Below are positions 21,601 to 34,057 of a DNA stretch of 64,000 nt, piece by piece. The position numbers were made by a program, and so were the translations under genes. The notes under the pieces are model-generated. The model did not search any database. It was not told the origin of the DNA and was given only the letters and a program-made list of their open reading frames with translations. The stretch comes from Prosopocoilus inquinatus (taxonomy: Eukaryota; Arthropoda; Insecta; Coleoptera; Lucanidae). The stretch is from positions 57,226,212 through 57,290,211 of the forward strand of contig CM069870.1 of NCBI GenBank assembly GCA_036172665.1, given 5' to 3'. The first letter of the stretch is position 1, and each line of letters starts with the position of its first letter.

Positions 21601-23640
21601 TTATGATAATTTCGTTTGTATTAAATATACTAAAAGATATTAGAAATGCAACACCTTGAAAAGGTCAACTCAAGTTATTCAGTATATTTCAATTAAATAA
21701 TGGAAGCTGCGTCTGAAAGAATTAATGAGGACACGATTAGCGTACAGAGGTATCTATTTGGTTGAGCGTGAGTGTATGTGTATACGCTTATGATGTAATC
21801 TCTTTCTAGAAAGACATTGCTTTGTTTTCCATTAATTGGTCACCCATTATTTGCATAATAGCATTATTTGCATATACTTACGCTTGACATTGCATCGCAA
21901 ACCTCCTCCTCCTCTCCCTCACGTTATGCAATTAAAGCGCATTACGTCAAAAACCACGTTTTCTCAGTTAATGAAGCACATCCACATAAATTTTTCAATT
22001 AATTTTAAAGTGCTACGCCTTGCTCTTAGGGCAAAAAAGATCGAAATAGACACCCGGAGGCGACTGTGCATACACGAGGACGTCTTAATTGGTAATTAAA
22101 ACAATGTGAATAAATATGCGAACTAATTGTGTGGTCTTACACGAGGAATTTGTCAGCCAAGCTGGGATACAGAACGTCCATTTATTTACGACCGCTTGAC
22201 GTGAATTATTGCGTTGAAGAATTCGGGTGGAACTGGGTTAGTAGTTGGCTAATTAAGGGGTAAACTTGTAAGATTTATAAAGGAAAGACGGGTTAAGAAA
22301 TTTTACATGAAAGTTTGGAAGTACTTAAATGAAAAACATTTGTTCTGGAGGAAAGGTGGATTTTTGGAAGAGAATATTCAGAAAACCTTTTCTAAAGATA
22401 CGTGTCGTCACGAGCGTGAAAAAACGACTTTATTTTATGCTACGTAGTATCCTACTTCTAACATGACATATCTTAGTGTCATAATAATCAAAAGTCTAAC
22501 AACTCCAGTGAACGAAAAGAAATCTTATCTTAGTGAACTTTAGTGAATCCAGGAACTTCAATGTTTGTTAAATTTTATAGGGTGGCAATGAAAAGCAAAA
22601 TATACTAAATTTATTCCGAAGGACTAGTAGTTTGGACAGAAAAAGAGGAAGTGGCAAATCCACAATAAGATCAAAAAAAGTTATTGAAAATTCTGTACCA
22701 CATTTTTATGTATTGAGTAAATTGACGCTACCCGTTTTGATTTCCACGGCTTTCCTTCAACCAAAATTTAAAAGAATCATACGGTGTAATGAAGGTACAA
22801 ACTATAATAAAACGATGATGTTAAAGAAAGAAGGTAACAAAAAGCCTGAACATCGTCTGGAATTCATTATTAGGGTTACTGGAAATGTACCGAAGTAATT
22901 ATAATTCGATAATTAATTTTCAATCATTTCATATTTTAACAATGGTGATTATTCCTGCAATCTATCCAAAGTAGGTCATGAGTAATAGCTGTAATTATCA
23001 TATACTTACATAAATGATATTTACATAATATTACGTCAACAACTGAATAAAAAGCGTGTATTTTTTTTAATTTAAATTATTATGCATCAGTATAAAGTAG
23101 TTTTACACTAACATTAATTGTTGTAATGGTGCATCATCGCCGTCAGCTTCGTAATTTGCATAAATTCTTCATGTAAAGTAATGTAATGAGACTTTGATAC
23201 ACAGAGTGTTCCCAGATTTATGTAACATCTGATACTTTTTTTTACTTTCATTTATTTGAAAAAATCATTTTGTAGAAATGTTTTGCTAGCTATATTGGAC
23301 AAATCAAGACGAAGAATAAATTGAAAGCAATCCAAACAACATTATAAGATAATAAAACTATCAGAGTAAAAATTACAGTACAAAACATGCACTCGAATGC
23401 AAAACTTTTCTATAACGTCAATGTTTTTAACGAAAAAAAAAATAAATAAAAAAAACTTCCATATGTTAAATAAATCCGGGCACACGCTCTATATTGTTTT
23501 GTCTTCATAATATTTATTTTTTTTTTCTATTTGTAAAATTAACGTCAACAAAAAAATTATTACCGCGAGAAGCAAATACAGAGGTTATTACTGTTGTAAA
23601 CAATGTAATTAACAAGTTATTTGTCGCATAGTTATCATAT
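21601..23640. other. Unassigned DNA
   Basis: No supported gene. 21840-22260 is less AT-rich, with homeodomain-like TTAATTG/TAATTAA words, and could be conserved non-coding sequence. The 88-codon frame at 22632-22898 is basic and unrecognised. Confidence 0.3.
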
Positions 23641-23718
23641 AAGGAGTGCGACAGTAGAATTCTGGTCAGCAAAAGCCAGAAAACCGCAAGAATTAATTCT
23701 TCGTGGATAACATTTAAA

Positions 23719-24020
23719 AAAACTTACAAGAAAATTGTTCTTAAACTGAAAACGAATATTATTAAAATTGGAAAGAGCACTCAAAGTTCTACTATTGATT
23801 GATAAGCTTTGTCTGAATACAATTAAAATTGAAAAGAGCACTCCATGTTTCACTATCCCCACGAAGCTATCAATTGATCGAACTTTGAGTGCTCTTTTCA
23901 ATTTTAATTGTACTCAGACAAAGCTTATCAATCAATAGTAGAACTTTGAGTGCTCTTTCTAATTTTAATAGTGTCCGTTTAAGGTTTAAAAACTGTTTTC
24001 TTACAATTTTCGTTAGACAA
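23719..24020. repeat. Palindromic repeat, about 130-bp arms
   Basis: The left arm (23719-23842) contains GAAAGAGCACTCAAAGTTCT and GATTGATAAGCTTTGTCTGA. The right arm (about 23889-24020) is its reverse complement with a few mismatches, around a spacer of about 45 bp. Related single-arm copies lie at 28640-28715 and 42765-42885, so this is a dispersed foldback family. Confidence 0.7.
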
Positions 24021-24936
24021 GAGTCGCCTTCCAAAAAAAAAAAAAAAAAATGCGGTGTACATCAAGAAAAGAGTAAGAAATGTAATATTAAGAATAGTTC
24101 TAGATCAACAAAACGGAGTCACGACGCATTATTTTTTTTTCAGTAACACGGCCGGTTTCCTTAACAAAATATTATCAAATCTAATAAAACGTGAAACTTC
24201 ATGCAGGAGCTAAGAGCACCAATTTGAAAAAATAAATTAAATTGGTGCAGTGTGATTCCGTTTTGTTATTCTAATCCACTGCAATTGCATGAAGAACATA
24301 TTTTTTTTTTAAATAGTTCTCATTCTTAATATCAAAGTTATTCTATACAGAACGAGCTAATAAATAACTTAACCTCGTGAACTTTCCCTGCATTCAATCT
24401 CGCACTGAAACCTAAATTTATACTGTAATGTATGTATCTTTCAGAAATGTTAACATTAACGGACACCCGACACTTAAATATGTACATCGAGAGTTACGAA
24501 GTTAAGGTGTCTGCCAAGAGGGTCGCAACACATTCTGTACACTATTCGACACTATTGGATCTAATAGAGAACCTAAATAAATCATATATATGACATTTTT
24601 ATAATAAAATTTATTAATCACTGATTGATTGCAAAACCACTGTTTCTAATAAATGTGAAATAGTTCTTATTTTCTTGTCAGTCAACAACGTACTCTATTT
24701 AATTTCGCTCGTAATGTAAGTACAATGTGCACAATGCATAATGTAAGTACAACGTGCGTGGCACCCACCGTTCAACCCCTTTTTGTTTCGAATTCTTCTA
24801 GATAAACCGTACGAATTTGGATCTCAAATTTCTTTGTGCGTGTCGTATTCTGGTCTAGATTAAAAGTCAGAGCTCAACTTCCAAACCGTTTTCCACGACT
24901 TGCTCGAATGGCGTTTACTTTAACTTTAAGAGTAAC

Positions 24937-25091
24937 TGCCGAAGGGGTCTATTCTGTATCAAAACTGCTAAATTTAAAGGGGTGTTAAATTTTGTTTCTA
25001 TGATAACAACCAATCATGGAACTGCATTTTAAATTTTAAAGGACCTCTAAATTTTAACAGCCCGTTAAAAAGTTACAAAATACGCCCCGAA
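24937..25091. mobile_element. Short MITE-like element
   Basis: The ends GGGGTCTATTCTGTA and TTACAAAATACGCCCC are imperfect inverted copies. The interior also has inverted TAAATTTAAAGG/CCTCTAAATTTTA blocks. Total about 155 bp; no coding content. Confidence 0.4.
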
Positions 25092-25159
25092 GTCGGTCTG
25101 TTCCTCCTTTTCTCTTTCTTACCTTACTTAAAAATCCTTCCTTCTAGCATTTATATATA

Positions 25160-26979
25160 CAGGGAGATTCAGGCAACCCTTTCATTAAAAGTTTACGGAC
25201 TTCTCCTCTGAATTTCTGTTTCATGTTTTGCAGTTATAAGTTAACGATATGGATCTATGAAAATATAATATTCTCAAATTTCGGACACTTCCGCTTATAC
25301 CGGAAGTTGCTGTCAACTTTCTTATTTTAAATGCAATACCCCATTTTTTATTACATTTCTGAAATCTTCATGAAATTCTAGAAATATTTTGTGTAATATG
25401 TAATACAAGAAAAATTAGCCGTTTTAGAGATATTTCCATTAAAAAAAAAAATTCAAAGTTGCAGTACCTTGTTTATGATGCTGCCATCTTTGTGTAACAA
25501 AGGCCATAATTTCAATTTTTGGCCTGTAGTAGGCTATGCTCATAAGCTTTCAGGTCATTCCTAATTTTACACAAAATCGTTTACGGGCTGGTTGAAAAGT
25601 AACTTCTATTCGAACTGATTTCAACTGTCATGTTTTTTAAATAGAACACCCAGTATTTGTTTATACCATAAGAATCAAAATTAAATGTTCTTTCGAACAG
25701 TATTAGCATTCCCTATACCCATCTCTTACCTTTCTCTTTCTATTCATGATTTTCTCTTTGAGACATCAATTTTTTTCACTTTTCAGTATTATTCCTGAAT
25801 AGTGTGCTAAGAAAATTTAACAAACTGAGGTTTTCTAAATTAATTTCTGACAGTAATTTCAATTTCATTTTAAAAACCGATAAATAATATTTAAATACAC
25901 ATCTATCATCTGAACTTTTTGTTTACATATGCCGCATGTATTAGAATTCTTGGTGTGACTATTTATACATTTACAAGGAGAAATTTACACTTACAATACA
26001 AAATTTTATGAAAACTAATAAATAAATCAGAAATATTAAAAAGAATACACAAATTGTTGGTTATAATATTGGCTCTAAGTTATCCTCGGCTATTATTTAT
26101 TAGTAATAACTTCCTATTGTGTCTCAGTAATAACATATTTTCCTTGATATAAAAACTTTTTTTATTAACTTCTTGAATTGTCGATTTTTTGATCATCAAA
26201 TACCTTTAATATGTCTGTGTTTGAGTATTCATTTTTTGGTTCTTCGTAGCGATTAAATTGTTTTTTTTTTTAATTCCTACTAGACAGATGATTTCAAAAA
26301 TTATAATTTCTCTAGTTTTCATAGCCCACTATTTAAAAATAATACCGAAAAATGGAAAAAAATTCGTGTTAAATAGAAATCATCGATAACGAGTGAACTA
26401 TGAGAGATAGGTATAGGGAATGCTAATACAGGACGAAAGTACATTTAATCTTAAGTCACTTGGTCTAAAAATATACTAGGCGTTCCATTTAAAAAAACAT
26501 GACTTTTTGACAGTTGAAATTAGTTCGAATAGAAGTTATTTTTCAACCAGCCTGTAAGCAATCAAGTGCAAAACTGGACATGATCAGAAAGCATGTAGCT
26601 GTAGCCTACTACAGGCCAAAAATGGGCATCATGGTTTTTGATACACCAGGATGGCAGCATCATAACCAAGGTTCTGCAAGTCTGAGTTATTTTTAAAAAA
26701 TTAAAATATCTCGGAAACGGTTAATTTTTCTTGTATGACATGCTGCACAAAATATTTTTAGAATTATATGAAGATTTCAAAAATGCATTAAAAATTAGGG
26801 TATTCCATTTAAAATAAGTAAGTTGACAGCAACTTCCGGTATAAGCGGAAGTGTCCGAAATTTGAAAGTATTATATTTTGATAGATCCATATCGTTAACT
26901 TATAACTGCAAAATATGAAACAGAAATTCATAGGAGAAATCCATAAACTTTTAATGAAAGGGTTGCCTGGATCTCCATG
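25160..26979. mobile_element. Foldback element with about 575-bp terminal inverted repeats
   Basis: The left arm 25160-25731 and right arm 26400-26979 are inverted copies. Shared blocks include CAGGCAACCCTTTCATTAAA, CACTTCCGCTTATACCGGAA and TAGCATTCCCTATACC. The arms differ by scattered substitutions and small indels. The unique centre is about 670 bp, and no transposase is seen. The outer ends (CAGGGAGATTC and its complement) touch TATA on both sides, so the target site is TA or TATA. It abuts the next element at 26984. Confidence 0.85.
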
Positions 26980-26983
26980 TATA

Positions 26984-28096
26984 CAGGGTGTAATCAAATT
27001 AGTTTCACATATTAATACTGTAAGTTCCTCATCATGTAAGAGAATTAATGCTGCAACTACCAAAAGTCTAGCTCAAAAATAAAAAAATGACCTAGTGGAG
27101 GAGTATTGACTCTTTTGTTTGAGAACTCTTGGTCGGCCGTGGACAAACACAACGTTATAAAACAAAATTCCAGCAAAATTCAAGGTCAATTGCTTGATCG
27201 CATTTTAAAAGCTTTATGGGAACACGATAAAATAGAATCACCGACCCATTAAAGACGACAGTTCAAATTGACAACCTCTCGGTCGTGCCCCGTGTGTGCA
27301 TTATAATTAAAGCAGAACAATTTAAATCTGCTTGCATTGATCAGAATTAAATCTGCTGTTTCATTAGATAATCGACAATAATAGATATTGACATCCTGGT
27401 CTTTGTAAACCAAGAGTATACATGATTTACAGTGCTAATTTCGCGTATTAAAGTAATTTAAAAAAATTATTAGTCGCTCTGATTGATTGTCGCTTTGTTA
27501 ATTATTTCCACTAACGAATACGTTTCTTCGTAGTTCGAGTGCGATGACGCTTTATTGTTTTGGCTCCACAAAATAATAAAAGCGATGACTGCATTCCATA
27601 ATGATTTTCCGAAATGCAGAAAGAAAAGACATTCTTAAACATTTTGCGCAATAAAGAAATAACAATGCAGTTTATTGACGACCAGCAAATAAAGTACACG
27701 ATGATTACGTATGAATTAGTAAAATAATTTTAGAAAACGGAATTTCTAATTTTTATTTATTTTTACAGTTTTGTAAGCAGAAAACTATTAACAATTACGT
27801 GAAAATTAAGAAAATTGATTAATTTAATAAGCAACGCGATGGATATTTATAATTCTATTACGTTATGGAATTACATAAGCGATGATTTTAACCCAGTGCT
27901 CTTCAGTTCGATGACGCTTTATTGTTTTACGACGTTTTATGATGCGCCTGTAGAAACTGATACACGGCCAGTCAGAGGTTTTCAAACAAAAAGTTTCCGG
28001 GCTCTGGGGGGTTTTAATTTCTTTAATTTTTCACCAATAAAATTCATATAAAGAACTTACAGTTTTAATATGTGAAACTTATTTGATTACAGGCTG
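26984..28096. mobile_element. TIR element (1.1 kb), non-autonomous
   Basis: The inverted repeats of about 45 bp begin CAGGGTGTAATCAAATTAGT at 26984 and end at 28096 with the complement of CAGCCTGTAATCAAATAAGT. Both sides carry TATA (26980-26983 and 28097-28100). The left TATA is shared with the preceding foldback element. The interior has no recognised gene. Confidence 0.8.
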
Positions 28097-28163
28097 TATA
28101 TAAACGAAGAAAATACAAACGTGTGTAAACCCGCAACTCACTATGCCGGCCTGATACTAAACC

Positions 28164-28252
28164 TTCTTCTCTTGTCCTATTTATTATGATCTGGTGACGT
28201 GGGAAGCTAAAGCTTACCTCTCGATTTTTAAGGAATTAGCTTTCACCGGGAG
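28164..28252 (+). repeat. Direct repeat, copy 1
   Basis: About 89 bp including TTTATTATGATCTGGTGACG, repeated at 29230-29318 with roughly ten differences. It has an internal small palindrome (GAAGCTAAAG / ATTAGCTTTC). Confidence 0.75.
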
Positions 28253-28639
28253 CTGCAATTATGCAACGCATGGAGCTTTCTAATGAGTCACCATTGATTT
28301 TGTAAAACAGTGTTTTCAAGCTTGTTCTTGTTTTGAATATAACACCTTAGATGACTAATACTAACGAATGCTTTCGTTGCATAAGCGGCGTGTCTTAATT
28401 TTGTATTTTCATATTTTAAATAATTTAGTAAAGTATCTTAATTAAAGCGTATTAAATTGGATAAAAATAATAGTAATAAGAATCTGGATTCTTACATCAA
28501 GAAGAAAATAATCAATGAACATTGAATTGCCGCAACATTTACAACAAACTTTAGTGGCCTTACTTATTTTCTGCATAAACAAACTGATTAATAATTGAAG
28601 TCGGTTCTTGTCGACGAAAATGGTAAAAAAAGCTACCAA

Positions 28640-28715
28640 TCGATAGTGAAAGGTTGAGTGCTCTTTCCAATTTTAATAGCGTCCGGTTAAAGTTTAAAAG
28701 CTGTTTTCTTAACTG
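28640..28715 (+). repeat. Single-arm copy of the foldback repeat at 23.7 kb
   Basis: GAGTGCTCTTTCCAATTTTA and GTCCGGTTAAAGTTTAAAAG match the right arm of 23719-24020. The opposite arm is absent. Confidence 0.6.
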
Positions 28716-29229
28716 ATTATTATTATTAATTCGCACAAAGAAATGATTTATGTTAAAAGAGCGTCATCTTCACGTACAGATTGTTTCAGGCAATGATAGG
28801 TGGCCGTTGAAAGCCTTGGATGTGTTACCGTTCCAAGCATTTAGGAAGACCACTCACCGTCTTGCCTAGACTCTTTTCTGCAGAGTGATGAAGCGATCAA
28901 TGGAGGAGGGGATGCAACTTTACCAGGGAGCTGTGGCCTAAGGAACTCCAAAACATACAATTAAATTAACTACTAACAGGCAACTTTTTAAAGCGTTTTA
29001 TAAGCTGAGAAGCATTGGCCAGTAAACTATAACAAAAAAGATACAGAAAGAAACTTCCAAAAAACAAGGAGTGAGAAGGTCATTCTCACAATAAAAAAAC
29101 ATCACTAAAGAATGAAAAGAACAAAACAAAAGGATGGCAAAAAACATTTTTTGGAATTATTTTTTATCTGTTTAAAGAATAAAAGAAATTTTTTACACAA
29201 TTTTCATAGGAGTAGAGTTAAATTCTACA
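28716..29229. other. Unassigned DNA
   Basis: No gene. 28780-28930 is less AT-rich and resembles a repeat 3' end, but I cannot name it. Confidence 0.3.
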
Positions 29230-29318
29230 TTCTTCTCTTATCCTATTTATTATGATCTGGTGACGTGGGAAGCTAAAGCTAGCCCTTTGATTTTCGAGGA
29301 ATTAGCTTTCGCCGGGAG
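29230..29318 (+). repeat. Direct repeat, copy 2
   Basis: Second copy of 28164-28252. Its right end coincides with the start of the Tc1 homology. Confidence 0.75.
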
Positions 29319-29878
29319 TATCACATTATTTGGCGGAAACATTTTTATGACGTTAAATAATGGGAATCATAATGCTTTTCTGTACACAACGGATATCCTA
29401 CAAGATCATGTCATACCATTTGTGTCCTATATCGGAAGTTTATCCAGAAAGGAGTCCAGACCTTAATCCCGTTGACCATATCTGTAACACACTTGGTAGG
29501 CACTCAGAGGTTATCTGAACCAAGTTAACAACTTGGAAAACGTGGAGCGTTGGCTTGTGGAAATATGGAAGGAATTGGAACAAAATGACATAAATTCGCT
29601 TATTTTATGTGTGGATCGACGGTTACAATCTGTTATTCCAATTAGAGGTGAAAATACCTGACATTGGCTTCATTTATTCAAAAAATTTGCTCAATTTTCT
29701 CGACTTTTGATTTTATTGATTTTCATTGTTTATTTTTTACTTGTAAATGATGATTTTATAACACATTAAACAATTGTTACTAAATTGTTTCAAATCAACG
29801 TCAACCATTTCAAATTTTAAATAAAGAAAACGAAAAATCTTATTTTACTGTATAGTGCGTTAATTTCTTGGGGCAGTG
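29319..29878 (+). pseudogene. Tc1-like transposase C-terminus and right terminal repeat
   Basis: ITLFGGNIFMTLNNGNHNAF, TTDILQDHVIPFVSYIG, a shifted PDLNPVDHICNTLG, then VEIWKELEQNDINSLI and RRLQSVIPIRG match the order of a Tc1 transposase from the VWGGI block to its end. The second Asp region is deleted. The element ends near 29878 in GCGTTAATTTCTTGGGGCAG, a Tc1-style terminal repeat. The 5' half and left repeat are missing. Confidence 0.7.
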
Positions 29879-31410
29879 ACATCACGATTCATTTTGAGTT
29901 CGAAACTGCCGCCTCGGAATAAATAAGTAAAGAAACTATTTGCTTCTTTAAACAGAAAATTAACTCGTGTTAACCAATATGACACGCACATGTTTAGATA
30001 ATGCGTACTCACATCAGTTCCTGCTACACACTCTGTTTTTAATTTCTATTGCACTGCATACGTTGCTAGCTTAATAAAATTGAAATGATCTGCTTTTCTA
30101 GAAATAGTGCAATTTTTTTAAGTGCGTTTTCTTATGGCGTTTTCAATTCATTGCTCCAAAGCTCTTGAGCATATATCCATCTCTTGTTATTCGACAAGGC
30201 TGAAACAAGATAAATACTTTGAGAGTGTTCTAGAGTAGTTATTTGAAAACGCTAGTAAATTTTTTGGCTGCCTGACGAGAATATATGTATAACAAAACAG
30301 GCGTGGTGAACACGTAAGTTGTGTGCATTTTATAACGTAGCCTTCTGTAATGACTCCACCTGTTTTCAAGCTTTAATGAAGCAATCGGTATGTGTAACTT
30401 ATTTACTATTCCTTATTTTACTCTTGATTGTACATATTTAAAAATAATCGGACTTTGGGGAGTACATTTTTAATATAAATTAACCGATAATATTTCGTAA
30501 TTGCAGAAAACGCCTACGGGAGGAAAACTTTCCAATGTTTAAAATTAAAATTAAAAAAAATGAACGTTTGTCAAAGAAGATTTATTGGATATATTTTGAG
30601 AATAAAATAGTGTCGTGCTTTTCATAAAAAAATTCTGAAACGTTTCGTAAAGTCAAAAGCAAGAAAGACAAGTTTCTAATGCCATGTAATAAACTTTCAT
30701 TTTCGTCCCCTTTTAACTTTCATTTCATTTTCATTTTTATTTTATTTTATAATTTATTTGTATCATTTCGATTTTTGGCGCTGGGAATATTATTGTTAAA
30801 ACAAACTAAGAGTTTTGTAGCCTGATGAGACGAACCGTTGTTACGCCACTGGACCCAATATCTCATTTCTACTGTATCCTTCCGGAACGGAAAACGTGCG
30901 AAATGTGCCAGAGCCTCATTTCAAGGTGGAAACCTCATTTCACTGCCACACAATCATTTTACTTATAACATGGATTTTGAGGGTGACAAGTCACATTCAT
31001 CAGGAAGTTATTATCGGCATCTTACAATTTGTCAACGTACATTCACGTATTATATGCAGGCATCTTTCAGTAACGCCTACAATCACGAACTGTATTTAAG
31101 TCAACTGCTTTTGAGTCATGTTTTTTCCTCGAGAAAATTTCAGGGAGCTTAATTGTCTGTGAGAGTTTGTAAATGTGTTATTAAGTGACGTTGCCAGTTT
31201 CTCCGTATACTGCTGCTGTTAAATAAACAATTAAATTAATTTTTTTTGAGGCACTTAACGGTTAAAGAAAGAGTAATTTTCCTGGAATACACTTGAAATA
31301 GTGTTCAAGGCTTATATTATTTCAATCATAAACTATTAAAAAGGATTTTGGACGTTAAATATGAGACGGTAGAAACTACCGGCTTTTACTCTTCATGATA
31401 ATAATAGAAA
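29879..31410. other. Unassigned DNA
   Basis: No supported gene. The 104-codon frame at 30838-31152 starts with ATG but shows no motif and has odd composition. Confidence 0.3.
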
Positions 31411-31420
31411 AATGTACTTA

Positions 31421-31763
31421 CAGGTGTCTCGGGAGGAAAGATCAAAACTTTGTGGAGGTCAAGTGGGTTATTATAAGTCAAACAGCTTATACTATACACG
31501 GACTGCCTATTTACTTATTTATGTTTTAACTTTCGTAATCGCAAGGTCGTGGGTGCGAATCGCTTCTCGGGGTGGTCATTGGTCACTTCTACAGTTAGAT
31601 TTAACACCGCTTAACATCATTTAACAAAACAATAAAATTTAAAGTTATATACTTAATTAATATTTATCTCAGAATCCATTAATAAAAGATTGCCTTTTGA
31701 TATTAACTTTTTGACTTATAATAACCCACTGTAGACACGATCTTTCCTCACAAGACATCCGGT
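31421..31763. mobile_element. MITE, about 60-bp inverted repeats
   Basis: GGTGTCTCGGGAGGAAAGATC and GTGGGTTATTATAAGTCAAA at the left recur inverted near 31708-31763. The interior has GGTCGTGGGTGCGAATC, which resembles a tRNA B box, but no A box fits. Confidence 0.6.
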
Positions 31764-32120
31764 ATAATCAATGTTATACGATATAATTTAAAAGCAAACC
31801 GCAGTACTTCGAAAGAAATTTCGCAAAGTTTGTACCACATTAATTATAATTTATTCCTCATATTGATTAAAAAAAAACAACTCAAGAAAAGGGAACCAGA
31901 CCATTATACCAATATTTTTGATTTTATTTGTAAACTTTCCACGTAATGTTAACGCATTAAAACATAATATTTCTTGAAAAATATTCTACTCTCTGTACAT
32001 CTTTCAAAACACTTGGAGCATCGACGTTTCGTAGTATTTTGACAGCTCAAGATTGTACAATTATTTTCTACATAAAATAATTAAAAAAATTAAGAAATAT
32101 TTTTAAAGCCTCCTTCCCAG

Positions 32121-32320
32121 GGTGCGTATTTCCACGGTTCGTACTCGGACGCCGACGATTACGCACTACTCCGGACCGCACCAAAACTCTTCCCACGATT
32201 TGTATCGGCCCGCGCAAATGCACGGCATTATTTGGTATTCCAAAATTCCCAACGATAAAAAAGACAGTAGAGCCGGTGGATCCTTGCAGTTACGGCACAC
32301 TTATACAAGTAACCTATTCT
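32121..32320 (+). pseudogene. Candidate exon or retained coding fragment, frame-broken
   Basis: After an acceptor-like CCTCCTTCCCAG the sequence is markedly GC-richer for about 190 bp. One frame gives GAYFHGSYSDADDY; a shift of one base continues HYSGPHQNSSHDLYRPAQMH and GIIWYSKIPNDKKDSRAGGS, both with C-ending codons as in real genes. No donor of strength follows. It could be an exon with a sequencing error, a terminal exon or a decayed retrocopy. Function unknown. Confidence 0.35.
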
Positions 32321-32529
32321 TTTATCCTTATCTAACGTATATCTTAAAACAATGAGAGAACTTTTAAAAGTTTATAAATAAATAAATATTTTATAAAAGT
32401 ATTTCGCTTGTTAAATGCACGTATTAATAATTACTGTATCTTTTGTTTGGAAATTCAAGCTTTACTCAAATTAAATTACTTATCTTTTCTTCAAATTAAA
32501 TTTTACTGTACAATTCAGTTCCCCTCATC

Positions 32530-32615
32530 ACACTTCTATGAAAACTTACTGACAACGCTAGCACTGGCATTGATGATGTCTGTATCATGGACGAAACAGG
32601 TCTTCGCTTTTAAAA
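32530..32615 (+). pseudogene. Tigger/pogo-like (DDE_1) scrap
   Basis: FYENLLTTLA, then after a shift GIDDVCIMDETGLRF. The CxMDETG word is typical of the first catalytic Asp of Tigger/jerky-type transposases. Too short for certainty. Confidence 0.3.
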
Positions 32616-33292
32616 AGTGCCCATAGAGGGTTACTCAATTTTGCAGTGTATATTTAGTCCGCAGAAAAAAGCTTACTATCACTGAAGTTCAGGCTAAAAG
32701 GTTTTGGATGATGAAAAAAAACTGTTCCAGCAGATTTGATTTTTTTCCTATATCATTCAACCACCAAATTCACTAACACATGTGGGTTTTAAATGATTTT
32801 GGTTCTAGAAGTACTGTTGTGGCCTTAAAATTTAGCACGGTTCAGTTTTTCGTTGTAAGTACGGTTTCTAATAACACATAATTTTGAACGGCTGATTTCA
32901 AATTTTTAAGCTGAAAATTTTAAAATGTCAAATTACATGCTTTTTGATGTACGAAAAGGTCTTGCTTATGTTTCTTTTATTTTTCTGTCAAATTCTTTTA
33001 CTTCCGCTCTACTAGCTTACTTCTTTCCTGCAATTAAAAAATAACCAAACCATCTGAAAACCAAATGACTTTTCAATGTCACAGTTGAAAGCAAAAAAGG
33101 TGACAAAAAAATAGGTTAGTGTAATTATTCTTTTTTAAAATGGTATTAATTAAAGACGAATACACAGATTTGATCAAAGTTTTAAACTCGTTAAATTCGA
33201 AAACTTCTAATTTTTTAAATGTTATCAGTGAAGACATCTTTAATCAATACCATTTCGAGAAAGAATAATTCCGTTCTTGCTTCTGACAGTAT
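32616..33292. other. Unassigned DNA
   Basis: No gene or repeat recognised. Confidence 0.3.
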
Positions 33293-33300
33293 GTCATTAG

Positions 33301-34049
33301 TAAGCTTAGGATAATTATGCATTAAAAAAATCAAAATATGCATACAAATATGCACCAAAATTAGCAAAATGTGACTAAAAATTAACTTTTATGGTAATAA
33401 GCAGTATCTTTTATATGAACACCTACTTATATTTCTGTTAAAAAACAAACACTCCTAGTTTATTTTTTCATTCGAAATTATTTGGTCAAGTCATTGTAGA
33501 AATAAATTATAATTACATTTAACTACAACAATACAACAACGAGTTCTCGAAGGTAAATTTGCGCCTATTGTCGGCGAGAATATTTTTATTTCTCGTAGCG
33601 GAAATAAGTCGTGTGCTGTAAAAATTTAAATTTAAATTGTTCGCGCCATTTACGAATCGACTCGTTGAAGAATGTACAATAGTCATATTGAAGACACAGA
33701 AAGAAGAAAGAAGAAAGAAGAAAGAAGAAACATCAAAAGTGCTGACACTCTGTGAAAAGATTGTGCCCGTAGCCTGTTAATCCTAATTCCAACTGAATTT
33801 TGATTTTTTCTTTTGAAATTTAGGTTTTTGGTATATATTTTGTATTTTAATTTCTTGCATATGTTTGACCAGAGCTTAGTTGAGTTTTTTTTGGGTTGAG
33901 TACACTCTGTGATTAGTTGAGTTTTGATAAAGTGTCGGTTTGCACTTAGCAACAAGAAATAATGGCAAATTAAAACAAAGAATGCAGCAAATTATGCATT
34001 AATGCATTTGCGTATGCAAATATGCATATGCATAATTATCCTAAGCCTA
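33301..34049 (-). mobile_element. Non-autonomous, internally deleted hAT derivative
   Basis: It has the same 20-bp ends as the hAT at 547-2615, in reverse orientation, flanked by GTCATTAG (33293-33300) and GTTATTAG (34050-34057), 7 of 8 matching. Its left ~290 bp match the reverse complement of the hAT 3' end, including the transposase C-terminal codons. Its right ~120 bp match the 5' end. About 330 bp in the middle differ and include an AGAA-type microsatellite at 33700-33729. It could have been moved by transposase made elsewhere. Confidence 0.88.
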
Positions 34050-34057
34050 GTTATTAG

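Noticed and set aside
30820..30840. CTGATGAGACGAACC as a hammerhead core
   Set aside because: There is no room for stem II and GAAA is absent.
31545..31565. tRNA B-box-like GGTCGTGGGTGCGAATC
   Set aside because: No A box, acceptor stem or anticodon arm can be folded around it; it lies inside a MITE.
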